Counted from the first letter of the stretch, positions 34,205-43,494 are shown. The stretch is 57,018 bases of DNA from Terriglobia bacterium (GCA_020073265.1 JAIQFN010000075.1:1-57018), one strand, 5' to 3'. Translations and numbers: made by a program. The notes: generated by a model not told the origin, from the sequence alone.

Positions 34205-37200
34205 TCAGAACCGGAATCGCACCACCATATTCAAAGAACGCATCGCGCCCGCGGCCACGGGCAACCCGAAATTCGAAGCATTCACCACTGTGTTCACGTT
34301 GGTGAAGTTCACGTGGTTGGTTAGATTGTTGGCCTCCAGGCGCAGCTCGATCCGCCGGCGCTCCGTCAGGCTGAAGGACCGGCCGATCGCGGAATTGATG
34401 GAGAACGTGCTGGGGCCGGTAATCGTGTTCCTGCCGGCGTTTCCGAATTGGCCCGCGGGGGCGAAAGTGAAGGCCGCCGGATTGAAGAACATACCGCAGC
34501 AGTCCACGGGCAGACCGGTCGCTTCCGCCCGCCCGCTGCCCACCGATCCCGTGCCGCCGGTATCGGACTGATTGCCGAGCACGCGCGCCGTCAGCGGCGT
34601 GCCGGTTGCGAAATTCACCGTACCTTGCAACGTCCAATCCTTCAGCCAGCGATTTTGCCGGGCCGGCGAACTCAGCGTGGAGGTGAAGTTGAACTTGTGG
34701 CGCTGATCGAAGCTGGACAGTCCCCGTTCGGCGCGCAGATCGTTGGCGTCCTGCGCCACCGTGTTTCCGGCGCCGCCGAAGGTCGACGAGTTGTCGATCG
34801 ATTTTCCAAACGTGTAGAGCGCGTTGAATCCGATGCCGCGCCGCGCCCGCCTCATCAGCCGGACTTGCAACGCGTGGTATATCGAATCGCCTTCCGACGC
34901 TTCATAGGTGAAGCCGGTCGCGTTTCCAATCTGACGCCGCTGCTCGGCGGTCAAGGGCGATCCCGGCGCCGCGCGATTCGGCAGCGTCTGGATGTCCAGC
35001 CGAGTACCCTTGGTCCCAAGATAGCTGAGTTCCAGAACCAGCGAGCGCATCAGGTTGGTCTGGACGGCTGCGTTCCAGGTTTGCGCGTAGCCGACGCGAT
35101 AGTTCGGATCGACGGCGAACGTATTCAGGACTTGCTTCCCGCTCGGCGTAGTCACCAGTCCGTTCTGGAGCGTCAGTACGTCCGTCAGGCTGGTAAGCAC
35201 CGTCGAAGTCTGCGCAAACGGCGGTTGAGCTGCCAGCTTAGTCGAGATCGAGTTGTACACGGACGGATTGTAGTAGATCCCATAGCCTGCGCGAAGCTGC
35301 AGCGACCGCTTGGGAATCGGCTTCCAGGAGATGGCCCCGCGTGGAGCCAGATTGTTCTTGTCCGGCCGCATCATCGTCGCCGGCAGACTCCCGGAGTAGG
35401 GGCCAACCTGGCCCGGCGTCACCACCGAAACCGCGGTGAACCCCGGCGCGATGTCGAGATTCGCGATGTGTCCGTATTTTTCAGTGAGCGGGCTGAAGTA
35501 CTCCCAACGCAGTCCGAAATTGAGAGTCAGGTTGGAGCGGAGCCGCCAATCGTCTTGCCCGAACGCGCTCCACTGGTTGCCGCGAAAATACGTGCTGCTG
35601 TCTCCGAAGCGCACTGAACTGGTTTGCGGAAGTCCGAGCAGGAAGTCGGCGAAATCGAAGCCGGTGGATGCAATCGGATTGCCTGAGGCGTCAAACGCGC
35701 TGGTGGAGAGGCCGGTGAAAGTGAACGTGCCTCGCGCGTTGGAATCGGTCTGCACGTTCGATTGTGTGCGCCTGAGACTGAAGCCGGACGCGAGGTTGTG
35801 CGTGCCTTTCACCGTCGAGAAATTCTCGCCGATGCTGATGCTTTGCGGACGGCTCAGAACCGGACTGGCATCCGTCAGCCCGCCGAAATTGGTGAACGAA
35901 AGATTGGGCGGTCCGAAGTTGATGGGATTGCTGGACGTCCCGCGAATGCCGAGCGCGGACGCGACGTCCGTGGTGTTTGCAAAGAAAGGCAGCGTGTCGT
36001 TGCGATTCCGGTTGTAACTCAGGGTCAGCACGCTCAGCGAATGCAGGCCGAGGTTCCGGGTATACGAAAGAGTCGCGGCGATGCCGGTGCCGCTGGTCTG
36101 ATCGTGAAACCCAAAGAGCTGATCCTGAATGCCGCTGCGGCGCTGCAGGTTCAGGTTCAGCGCCAGCCGGTCGGTCCGGGTGAGATTCTGATTCAGCCGC
36201 ACTCCCAGGTTGTCGGTGTTCTGCGGAACCGCGGTCAGGATCTGGTAGTTGTTCACCAACCCCGGCTGGTTGGGGAGCGGAAAATAGCTGAGCAGCCCGG
36301 GCGTCGTCGGAGTTCCCAGAACCGCCGGGTTGAAGCTGCTCGTCGGAATCCGGTTGAGTGCGAAGGGAGCGCCGGTCTGGGGATTGAAGATCGTGACCGG
36401 CCCGCTCTGCAGCGATTCGGAAAAATCGCCGGTGCGCTCGAGCGCCGATGGCACGGTGGCAACGTTCTTGTAGGGCGTTCTGGATCGCGACGCGTTGTAG
36501 GTAATAAAGAAAAACGTGTTGGTGTCCTTCTCCAGGATTTTCGGTATCCGCAGCGGGCCGCCCACCGAAACCGTGGCCCGGGCGCGCGCGTAAGCCGCTT
36601 GCGGAACATTCTGCCCGGTGATGGAAAACGGGCGCGCGTCCAGCGCCGAGTTGTCCAGACTGAGGGACGCCTGGCCGTTGATGCCCTGCCGTCCACGCCC
36701 GGCGCGATTTCCGATGAACGCGCCGTTGCCCCGGCCATCGCCGCCCCGGCCCCCAGGTCCACGGCCGCCGAATCCGCCACCACCTCGTCCGCCTCCGCGC
36801 CCGCCTCCCCCGCCGAATCCACCGCCGCCAGGTCCAAAGCCGCCTCCACCGCCAGGACCTCCGCGACCACCGGGACCGAAAGCACCAGGTTGCCCGGGTT
36901 GCCCCGGTTGTTGCCCGTCCTGGCCCGCGGGTCCGCCCGGTCCGCCGGGAAACGGCCCGCGAATCCCGAAGTCGTCCTGCCCGTTTTGTAATCCGCTGCT
37001 GAGCGTTCCGTTCACCAGGAACGCTTCGTTTCCACCGTCGGCTGGCACGCCGGTGTCCTGCGGCGGCGCGGAGATCTCCGCTGGTTCCGCGTCGGCTTGA
37101 TCGGCTGGATTGACGTTGCGGAAGCCACCAGGCTGTTGCGGGGAGCGTTGCGCCAACTCTCTCGGCCGCGGCTGCAGCTCCAGCGTCCACTCCACCGGCG

Positions 37201-37456
37201 GAGCGCCCGGCCCGATCTGCACCGGCCGGCTCGCGTTCTGGAAGCCGAACATCCGGACCTCGATCGTGTAGCTGCCCGGCGCAAGATTCGACAACTCGTA
37301 GCGGCCCGATTCATCGGTGGTGGTCGTAACCCGGTTGCCGCCCTCGGAAGCAGTCACGGTCGCCCCGGGAACCGCCTGCCCTGCAAACTTCACCACGCCC
37401 GTCTGGGCACTCATCACGCCAGCGCAGACTACCAGGAAAACGAGAAGACGGCTCAC
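34205..37456 (-). CDS. Oar-like TonB-dependent receptor with glycine-rich insert
   Basis: A 1083-residue outer-membrane protein. GTG at 37456 is chosen since it opens the signal peptide (SRLLVFLVVCAGVMSAQ). A carboxypeptidase-regulatory-like domain follows (QAVPGATVTASEGGNRV, GRYELSNLAPGSYTIEV), then a very Gly/Pro/Arg-rich insert at about residues 164-240, then plug and long barrel (FFFITYNASRSRTPYKN, FGQDDWRLRSNLTLNFGLRW, ELSYLGTKGTRLD), ending NMVVRFRF. Family members are abundant in Acidobacteria; ligands are unknown. It is coupled to the VWA gene downstream. Confidence 0.88.
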   Translation of the reverse strand: MSRLLVFLVVCAGVMSAQTGVVKFAGQAVPGATVTASEGGNRVTTTTDESGRYELSNLAPGSYTIEVRMFGFQNASRPVQIGPGAPPVEWTLELQPRPRELAQRSPQQPGGFRNVNPADQADAEPAEISAPPQDTGVPADGGNEAFLVNGTLSSGLQNGQDDFGIRGPFPGGPGGPAGQDGQQPGQPGQPGAFGPGGRGGPGGGGGFGPGGGGFGGGGGRGGGRGGGGFGGRGPGGRGGDGRGNGAFIGNRAGRGRQGINGQASLSLDNSALDARPFSITGQNVPQAAYARARATVSVGGPLRIPKILEKDTNTFFFITYNASRSRTPYKNVATVPSALERTGDFSESLQSGPVTIFNPQTGAPFALNRIPTSSFNPAVLGTPTTPGLLSYFPLPNQPGLVNNYQILTAVPQNTDNLGVRLNQNLTRTDRLALNLNLQRRSGIQDQLFGFHDQTSGTGIAATLSYTRNLGLHSLSVLTLSYNRNRNDTLPFFANTTDVASALGIRGTSSNPINFGPPNLSFTNFGGLTDASPVLSRPQSISIGENFSTVKGTHNLASGFSLRRTQSNVQTDSNARGTFTFTGLSTSAFDASGNPIASTGFDFADFLLGLPQTSSVRFGDSSTYFRGNQWSAFGQDDWRLRSNLTLNFGLRWEYFSPLTEKYGHIANLDIAPGFTAVSVVTPGQVGPYSGSLPATMMRPDKNNLAPRGAISWKPIPKRSLQLRAGYGIYYNPSVYNSISTKLAAQPPFAQTSTVLTSLTDVLTLQNGLVTTPSGKQVLNTFAVDPNYRVGYAQTWNAAVQTNLMRSLVLELSYLGTKGTRLDIQTLPNRAAPGSPLTAEQRRQIGNATGFTYEASEGDSIYHALQVRLMRRARRGIGFNALYTFGKSIDNSSTFGGAGNTVAQDANDLRAERGLSSFDQRHKFNFTSTLSSPARQNRWLKDWTLQGTVNFATGTPLTARVLGNQSDTGGTGSVGSGRAEATGLPVDCCGMFFNPAAFTFAPAGQFGNAGRNTITGPSTFSINSAIGRSFSLTERRRIELRLEANNLTNHVNFTNVNTVVNASNFGLPVAAGAMRSLNMVVRFRF

Positions 37457-37529
37457 TAGATAAAGGATCGCACCATACCGGCGGCCGGTTACGGCAATTG
37501 CTGTAAAAGTCGGTAAAGGCTGGCGGTCC

Positions 37530-38240
37530 TCAGTGCGCCCGCAGCAGGATGGCCGTGATGTTGTCGGGGCCCCCGGCGTGCCGGGCGGCTTCAATCAAGC
37601 GGCGGCACTTGGCTTCCAGGCTGCCATTGCCCGCCAGAGTCTGCGCGATCACGCTGCCCTCCACCACGCCGTGCAGGCCGTCGCTCGAAAGCAGGATCAG
37701 CGCGCCGGTTTCCGGCTTGAGCGCGTAGGAATGCACGCGCAGTTCCGGACTCACACCGATAGCCATCGTCAACACGTGGCGCATGGGGTGCGTGCGCAGG
37801 GCGTTTTCATCGATACCCAGCCGCCGCCCGACTTCGTGCACCCAGGTCTGGTCTTCGGTGATGCCGACCAACTGGTTGCCGTCGTGAACGTAGGCCCGGC
37901 TATCGCCGACGCTGGCGATCAGCAGTTCGGGACCGCTTTCCAGCACTGCCACCAGCGTGGTCCCCATGCCTTCCAGGTTGGCGTCGCCGGCGGCGGCGTC
38001 CATCACGCGGCTGTTGGCTTCCTGAAAGGCTTGCGCGAGCGTGGTCGCGTCGCGCTGGCCGGCCTTGGCGATGAAGTCGGCCACCGTGTCGACGGCCAGC
38101 TTGGATGCGTGCTCGCCGGCTTGCGCGCCCCCCATTCCGTCGGCCACCACGTACAGACCCGTGTCCGGCAACAGCAGGTACGCATCCTCGTTGTTTTGAC
38201 GGACACATCCGGGGTCGGTTAGTCCGAAGGATTCCAGCAT
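37530..38240 (-). CDS. PP2C-type protein serine/threonine phosphatase
   Basis: A 236-residue phosphatase with the full PP2C motif set: CVRQNNEDAYLL, YVVADGMGGAQAGEHAS, MGTTLVAVL, IASVGDSRAYV, LILLSSDGLHGVV and HAGGPDNITAILL, giving the Asp ligands for Mn/Mg. The ATG at 38240 matches the family start MLESFGLTDPG; a longer frame adds an unrelated 23 residues. It is stand-alone PP2C without extra domains, and would counter Ser/Thr kinases; none is encoded in the window. Confidence 0.93.
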   Translation of the reverse strand: MLESFGLTDPGCVRQNNEDAYLLLPDTGLYVVADGMGGAQAGEHASKLAVDTVADFIAKAGQRDATTLAQAFQEANSRVMDAAAGDANLEGMGTTLVAVLESGPELLIASVGDSRAYVHDGNQLVGITEDQTWVHEVGRRLGIDENALRTHPMRHVLTMAIGVSPELRVHSYALKPETGALILLSSDGLHGVVEGSVIAQTLAGNGSLEAKCRRLIEAARHAGGPDNITAILLRAH

Positions 38241-38318
38241 GAGCTCTTTGGAATTATAACCGTTCCCCGTTTTGGCTTGCCCACAGCGCCGTGAGCGGCC
38301 GGATGCCACCGGCGAAGT

Positions 38319-39509
38319 TCAGGGCTTGTCCGGTTGCAGCACGGCCTTCAATTGCCAGTAGGCGCTCTCTTCGTAATTGCTCTTCAGGCGTTCCAGGCCT
38401 TCGGTCCGGGGATCGCCGGCTCGGGGACCGATCTGCTTCTCCGAGCGGGACAGCAGAAAGCTGGCCTGTTCGTCGTTCGGATCGCGCGCCACAATAGCTC
38501 GAAAGCCGTCGGCCGCGGCCCGAAAGTCCGCCTTCCTCCACAGCTCATAAGCCACGTTGAACTGGTACGCGGTGTCGCTGGGGTCTCCCGCCAGCGCCTT
38601 GCGAAAATTCTCCAGTGCTTCGGTCGAATTGACGCGCGACTGAGCGGCGCCCAGATCGTTCAATACCTCGTTCAACGGGACCGCGCGCGCCACCAGTTGA
38701 AAGGCCGCTTCCGCTCCGGCGAAATCTCCGCTGTAGTAACGGCACAACCCCAGGAAGAAAGTCGCTTCGTGGTAGTGCGCGTTGGACGGAACTACACGCT
38801 GGAACCAGTCGGCTGCAGTCTTGTACTCCTTTTTCTTCCACAGCAGGCGGCCCAACTGAAAGCAAGGCTGCGAATAATGTGGATCCAGCCTGGCTGCCTG
38901 AGTGAAGAAGCGATGCTTGTCGTCCGGATTGCCGGCCAGCAGGCCGCGCGTGTAGTTCTCGATGGCGTCCAGCCGAATCGCGGGTTGGCGATGGCGAAAC
39001 TCGGCTTCGCTGGGCGCTTCGCTACCTTTCATGGCTACCAGGATTTGCCAAGCGAGGTGGCCCTGCAAGGCCGCCAGATCCTCGAGCGCGCCGCTTTCCT
39101 GCAACTGCGGCCCCTCTCGCATGCGCTTGAGATCCAGCAGGTAGGCGGTGAGCTGCAGCGAGCCGCGGCTCTTGGACGCCGGGTCCGGAGCAGCTTTCAC
39201 GTCGAACTGTCCGACGATCACGTGCTCGGCGTCCAACTCCTGGCCGATCTTCAACACGGATGCCTTGGTCAACAGCGAATACGGCAGGATCGAAAGACGC
39301 CGGTAGGCCTCCACGCGATCGTCGCGCTCCAGCGCCATCAGACCTTCGGAGGAAAAAGCTTCCTGAAGCGACTCGGCCAGGCTCTCGCCGATCCAGTCCA
39401 GATTGGAATTTTTCGAGAGGTTGAAGAACGGCAGCACCAGGTAGGTGTCGGATCGAGCGAGGGAGACGAACAAAACCGCGGCCATCGCTGCCAGCCAGAG
39501 CTTGCGCAC
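38319..39509 (-). CDS. Secreted tetratricopeptide-repeat protein
   Basis: A 396-residue exported protein (signal MRKLWLAAMAAVLFVSLARS). The N-terminal part (about 20-140: YLVLPFFNLSKNSNLDWIGE, ELDAEHVIVGQFDVKAA) resembles a TolB-N/CsgG-like alpha-beta domain that is often found ahead of TPRs. TPR motifs fill residues about 190-350 (PHYSQPCFQLGRLLWKKKEY, HEATFFLGLCRYYSGDFAGA, FNVAYELWRKADFRAA). A scaffold role is likely; nothing more specific can be said. It lies upstream of the PP2C gene. Confidence 0.8.
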   Translation of the reverse strand: MRKLWLAAMAAVLFVSLARSDTYLVLPFFNLSKNSNLDWIGESLAESLQEAFSSEGLMALERDDRVEAYRRLSILPYSLLTKASVLKIGQELDAEHVIVGQFDVKAAPDPASKSRGSLQLTAYLLDLKRMREGPQLQESGALEDLAALQGHLAWQILVAMKGSEAPSEAEFRHRQPAIRLDAIENYTRGLLAGNPDDKHRFFTQAARLDPHYSQPCFQLGRLLWKKKEYKTAADWFQRVVPSNAHYHEATFFLGLCRYYSGDFAGAEAAFQLVARAVPLNEVLNDLGAAQSRVNSTEALENFRKALAGDPSDTAYQFNVAYELWRKADFRAAADGFRAIVARDPNDEQASFLLSRSEKQIGPRAGDPRTEGLERLKSNYEESAYWQLKAVLQPDKP

Positions 39510-39568
39510 GCCTTCATCTTACCGCGCGACTAACTGGCTGCCTCAAGATGACGCCACAAACAATCAGA

Positions 39569-39590
39569 GCGGCGGGTGGATTCCCGCCGC
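39569..39590 (-). terminator. GC-rich hairpin, possible terminator
   Basis: GCGGCGGG-TGGATT-CCCGCCGC, an 8-bp stem with a 6-nt loop, but only a mixed TCTGATTGTTTG follows on the minus strand. It resembles the hairpin at 55301 and is preceded by the same CAATCAG as the one at 56769. Confidence 0.4.
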
Positions 39591-39616
39591 CCCGAAGAAC
39601 ACGCTAGCCGCAGACC

Positions 39617-39742
39617 CGTGCTGAAAACCTTTGTAGCAACCCGCTCCCTAACGGTTACGGCTCTGTAAGTGACTCTGGACGGCTAGAATGCCGATTCTGA
39701 GCCGCGACCGTCAGGGAGTGGTTGCGCGGGTTTTTCAGCACG
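39617..39742. repeat. Second dispersed repeat family: long inverted repeat
   Basis: Arms at 39617-39663 and 39699-39742, separated by 35 nt, are inverted copies of the same unit, which runs from CGTGCTGAAAA through GCAACC and CTCCCT to CGGCTC. The core is the same as at 7018-7119. It ends 3 nt from the stop of the 39746 gene. The rest of the gap 39510-39745 holds the GC-rich hairpin and nothing else recognisable. Confidence 0.8.
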
Positions 39743-39745
39743 CTC

Positions 39746-40072
39746 TTAGTTAGTCGCGTCGCCTGTTTTGCCGAAAACCAGCCGCGTGTTGGTCCCGCCG
39801 AGGCGGATCTCCGACACCTGGTCGCCGTCCAGACGGACGGAGTTGGTCTTGTATTTCTCACCGTCGTTTTGTACTTTCACGGGCGCTTCGGCTACCGTCT
39901 TTCCATGTTTGATCATGGCCATGCCCCCGTTGACTTCAACACTGTAATCCCCGGGTTTCAGCTTGGCGCCATTGACCACGACGGGCTGATAGAACGTCAC
40001 GTGATAACTGGACGCCGCACTCGCCACCGCCAGCGCAATCGAAGCAAAACCGAATATCAACTTGTTAACCAC
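39746..40072 (-). CDS. Small secreted hypothetical protein
   Basis: A 108-residue protein from a GTG start, with signal peptide VNKLIFGFASIALAVASAAS and a beta-rich mature part (YHVTFYQPVVVNGAKLKPGD, YSVEVNGGMAMIKHGKTVAE). Small proteins with this VNGxxLKPGxYxVEV pattern are frequent in Acidobacteria to my knowledge, with no known role. A good ribosome site AGGAG (40081-40085) precedes the start by 8 nt. The A/T-rich gap 40073-40224 probably holds its promoter. Confidence 0.75.
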   Translation of the reverse strand: MVNKLIFGFASIALAVASAASSYHVTFYQPVVVNGAKLKPGDYSVEVNGGMAMIKHGKTVAEAPVKVQNDGEKYKTNSVRLDGDQVSEIRLGGTNTRLVFGKTGDATN

Positions 40073-40224
40073 TTTGTTAGCTCCTGAACTTGACTTACTA
40101 ACTTCACTTGCTTATACGTTTGAGACAGACTTGTGTTCCGCGCCAAGTTCAAAAAAACTTCGCAGGAAATTGGAATTAACAAATAATTTGCAGATCTGGG
40201 AAGAAACGCGCGAGCGGCTTTGTT

Positions 40225-41169
40225 TTATTCAAACATTTTTTGCGCTTTGACGATTCCGAGCGCCTGATCCTGCACTGCGGGATCATCCCCGAAGCCTCTC
40301 AGCCAATGCACGTCTTGTTCTTTTCGAAACCAGGTTATCTGGCGCTTAGCGTAGCGGCGGGTTTCGATTTGAGTGGATTCGAGCGCCTGCTGCGGCGTCA
40401 TGCGTCCTTCCACCACCTGCAGCGCCTGCTGATACCCGAGCGACTCAAACGGCTTGGCGTCCGCCGCCACTCCGGCCGCCAGTAAGTCGCGTACTTCTTG
40501 GATCAACCCGCGCTCGAACATGTCCTCCGCGCGCGCATTCAGCCGGCGATAGAGCAACTCCCGCTCAGGATCGAGACCGATCTTGACCGTTTGGAAACCG
40601 GACAGCGGCGAGCGGCCTCGCTCCAGCAGCGTGGACAACGGACGTCCCTCCAGCAGGCGCACCTCGAGCGCCCGCATGGTCTTGTTCTGGTCGTTCCGGT
40701 GAATGCGCGCGGCCGCCTCCGCATCCAGACGCGTCAGAATCCGGTGCAGGCTTCCCGGGCGCCTTTGCTCGCGCTGCCGCAGCCGGTCGCGGACGGTTTC
40801 ATCGCGAGGCGGTCCCTCGAACAATCCCTGCAACAGCGCTCGCAAGTAGAATCCGGTTCCTCCCACTACCACCGGAATCCGCCCGCGGCCGGCGATTTCG
40901 CGCAGAACCGCGCGCGCCACGCGAGCATAGTCGCCCGCGGTGAACAGCTCGTCCGGTTCGATGATATCGACCAGGTGATGTGGAATCCCGCCGCGCTCGG
41001 CTTCCGGAACCTTCGCGGTTCCTATGTCGAAGCGCCGGTATACCTGCAGCGAATCGCAATTGACGATCTCGCCGCCCAGCTCGCGAGCAATGCGCAGGGC
41101 GAGCTCGCTTTTGCCCGAGCCGGTGGGCCCCAGCACGATCGGTAGCGCGATCAGGCTGTTATCCTTCAC
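40225..41169 (-). CDS. miaA: tRNA dimethylallyltransferase
   Basis: MiaA adds a dimethylallyl group to A37 of tRNAs that read U-starting codons. The 314-residue product has the P-loop GPTGSGKSELAL (residues 14-25), IVNCDSLQVYRRFDIGTAKV, GIPHHLVDIIEPDE, VVVGGTGFYLRALLQG, and the C-terminal ETRRYAKRQITWFRKEQDVHW. It is full length. Confidence 0.96.
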   Translation of the reverse strand: MKDNSLIALPIVLGPTGSGKSELALRIARELGGEIVNCDSLQVYRRFDIGTAKVPEAERGGIPHHLVDIIEPDELFTAGDYARVARAVLREIAGRGRIPVVVGGTGFYLRALLQGLFEGPPRDETVRDRLRQREQRRPGSLHRILTRLDAEAAARIHRNDQNKTMRALEVRLLEGRPLSTLLERGRSPLSGFQTVKIGLDPERELLYRRLNARAEDMFERGLIQEVRDLLAAGVAADAKPFESLGYQQALQVVEGRMTPQQALESTQIETRRYAKRQITWFRKEQDVHWLRGFGDDPAVQDQALGIVKAQKMFE

Positions 41170-41343
41170 AATCCTTGCTGCATGGTACCGCGCACTCGCC
41201 GGCGCCCAACACGAGATCGCACCCGCCGCTGAATCGCTCTGCTGTCCGTAAACCGCGACTTGGCGTCGGGTTCGGGGTATACTAAGGTTGAGTCGTTGTG
41301 TCCCTCACCGGATGATTCGGGCAACGGAAAGAGAGCGTTTTTG

Positions 41344-43386
41344 ATGATCCCAGCACATCGCTATGTAAGGCTTGCCTGCCTGCTGCTTCTGGCTTCTTTC
41401 GCCTTCGGCCAGAACACGCCGGCATCGTCCAAACCCGCGCCGGCCAATGACAAAGCGACGGCCTACTACAACTACTCGCTGGGCCATCTTTACGCGGAAC
41501 TCGCCGCCGCCTACGGCAACCGCGGCGACTACTTCAACAAAGCCGTGGACAGTTTTCGCGCCGCGTTGAAGGCGGATCCGAACGCCACCTTCATCGCCGA
41601 GGAGCTCTCTGATCTCTACATCCAATCCGGCCGGCTGCGCGAAGCGGTTTCGGAAGCCGAGGAACAGCTCAAGCAGAATCCCAACGACTTGAACGCCCGG
41701 CGGCTGCTGGCCAGGATCTACACCCGCCTGATCGGCGATCAAGCCAACCGCATCGACGAGAACATGGTCAAGAACGCCATCGAGCAGTTCCAGAAGATCA
41801 CCGAAGGCGATCCCAAGGACGTCGAGAGCTGGCTCATGCTGGGCCGCCTCAACAAAATCGCGCAGAACTCCACCGAGGCGCTCAAGGACTACAAGCAGGC
41901 TCTGGAACTCGAACCCGATAACGAAGACGCCATGACCGGCCTCGCCATGGTGTACACAGATTTGGGCGACAACAAGGCCGCCGCCGATCTGCTGCGCCGC
42001 GTCGCCGACAAGAACCCCAATCCGCGCAGCTTGATCAACCTGGCCGGCGTCTACGAGCAACTGAAGGATTTTTCGCTCGCCTCCGAAATGCTCCGCCGCG
42101 CGCTCCAGCAGCAGCCCGGCAACTCGGAACTCAAGCAGATGCTCGCCGAGGATCTGGTGCAATCCGATCAAATCGATGAGGCCGCCACGCTGTACCAGGA
42201 CCTCGCCGACGAGGATCCTAAAGACGCCCGCTCGCTGCTTCGTCTTTCCCAGATTTACCGCCAAAAGGCAAATTTCGCGAAAGCTCGCGAAGCCGCCGAC
42301 AAGGCCAAGGCCGTAGATCCCACCAACCTCGAGATCCAGTACAACGACGCCCTGCTGCTGCGATCCGAAGGCAAGCTCGCGGATTCGATCCGGGTGTTCA
42401 AGGGCATTCTCGACACCACCGCGAAAAAGTCGTATAACGCCGCTGAAAAGGGCTTTCGCGCGCAGTTGCTCGAGCAGACCGGAACTCTGTACCGTTCCAT
42501 CGAACAATTCGGGCCGGCCGTAGACGCGTTCCGGCAAGTGGCCGACCTGGATCCCGACGCCGCAGCCACCGCTGAAGCCGAGATCATCGAGACCTATGAA
42601 GTGGCCAAGGATTTCCCGAAGGCCGAAGCGGAAGCCGAAGCTGCTTCCAAGAAGTACCCCGACGACCGCACCCTGCGCGCCACTCGAGCCAGCCTGTTAG
42701 CCGATCTGGGAAAGACCGACCAGGCCGTCGCCGAAACTCGCAAGCTGCTGGACGGCAAGAATGACTTCATGGTCTATCTCAACCTGGCCGAGATTTACCA
42801 AAAGGGCAAGAACTACGGCGAGACGGTGAAAATGCTGGACTCCGCCGACAAGCTGGCCAAGAGCAACGACGACAAGATCCAGGTGATGTTCAGGCGCGGC
42901 GCCGGGTTCGAACGCCAGAAAAACTATACCGCCGCTGAAGCGGAGTTCCGCAAAATCCTGGCCATCGATCCCGATAGCGCCATGACGCTGAACTATCTCG
43001 GCTATATGATGGCGGACCACAACGATCGCCTGGATGAAGCCAAGGATCTCATCGTCAAGGCGCTGGGACGCGAACCCAACAGCCCCGCCTATCTGGATAG
43101 CCTGGGTTGGGTTTATTTCCGCCTGAACAAATTGCCGGAAGCCGAAGAGAAGCTGCGCCAGGCCCTGGAATTCATGTCGCGCGACGCCACCGTCCACGAT
43201 CATCTCGGCGAGGTGTACATGCGCGAGGGCAAAGTCAAGGAAGCCATCGCGCAGTGGCAAAGCTCGCTCAAGGAATGGCAAACCAGCTCCCCCACCGACT
43301 TGGACCACGCCGAAATGTCCAAGGTCCAGAAAAAGCTCGAGGACGCCAAGGTCCGCCTGGCTCGCGAGACCGGCGCCAAACGCTAA
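41344..43386 (+). CDS. Large secreted tetratricopeptide-repeat protein
   Basis: A 680-residue exported protein. ATG at 41344 opens a signal peptide (RYVRLACLLLLASFAFG) behind a purine-rich GGAAAGAGAG; a longer frame from 41260 is unlikely. Almost the whole mature protein is TPR solenoid, about 15 repeats (SWLMLGRLNKIAQNSTEAL, AMTGLAMVYTDLGDNKAAAD, LNYLGYMMADHNDRLDEAKD, AYLDSLGWVYFRLNKLPEAE). The last repeats resemble those of BTAD/NrfG-like lipoprotein scaffolds. Lys- and Ala-rich composition is notable. A TATACT hexamer lies at 41278-41283. The partner is unknown. Confidence 0.88.
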   Translation: MIPAHRYVRLACLLLLASFAFGQNTPASSKPAPANDKATAYYNYSLGHLYAELAAAYGNRGDYFNKAVDSFRAALKADPNATFIAEELSDLYIQSGRLREAVSEAEEQLKQNPNDLNARRLLARIYTRLIGDQANRIDENMVKNAIEQFQKITEGDPKDVESWLMLGRLNKIAQNSTEALKDYKQALELEPDNEDAMTGLAMVYTDLGDNKAAADLLRRVADKNPNPRSLINLAGVYEQLKDFSLASEMLRRALQQQPGNSELKQMLAEDLVQSDQIDEAATLYQDLADEDPKDARSLLRLSQIYRQKANFAKAREAADKAKAVDPTNLEIQYNDALLLRSEGKLADSIRVFKGILDTTAKKSYNAAEKGFRAQLLEQTGTLYRSIEQFGPAVDAFRQVADLDPDAAATAEAEIIETYEVAKDFPKAEAEAEAASKKYPDDRTLRATRASLLADLGKTDQAVAETRKLLDGKNDFMVYLNLAEIYQKGKNYGETVKMLDSADKLAKSNDDKIQVMFRRGAGFERQKNYTAAEAEFRKILAIDPDSAMTLNYLGYMMADHNDRLDEAKDLIVKALGREPNSPAYLDSLGWVYFRLNKLPEAEEKLRQALEFMSRDATVHDHLGEVYMREGKVKEAIAQWQSSLKEWQTSSPTDLDHAEMSKVQKKLEDAKVRLARETGAKR

Positions 43387-43390
43387 GCCA

Positions 43391-43410
43391 GGGACAGACG
43401 AATCTGTCCC
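43391..43410. repeat. GGGACAGA hairpin, first copy
   Basis: GGGACAGA-CGAA-TCTGTCCC, a perfect 8-bp stem with a 4-nt loop, 5 nt after the TPR gene stop. A second version lies at 43458-43475. It sits between convergent genes and could act on either transcript. Confidence 0.65.
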
Positions 43411-43457
43411 AAGCGGCAACATTCCTTTCATCGATGTGATACGAGGTCTTCGTGCGT

Positions 43458-43475
43458 GGACAGACCCGTCTGTCC
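43458..43475. terminator. GGACAGAC hairpin followed by T-run, second copy
   Basis: GGACAGAC-CC-GTCTGTCC, then CCAAGTTTTT on the plus strand. It could end transcription of the TPR gene; the stem tip would open to give a normal loop. The T-run begins 5 nt after the stem, which is less than ideal. Confidence 0.45.
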
Positions 43476-43494
43476 CCAAGTTTTTGAGATCCCG

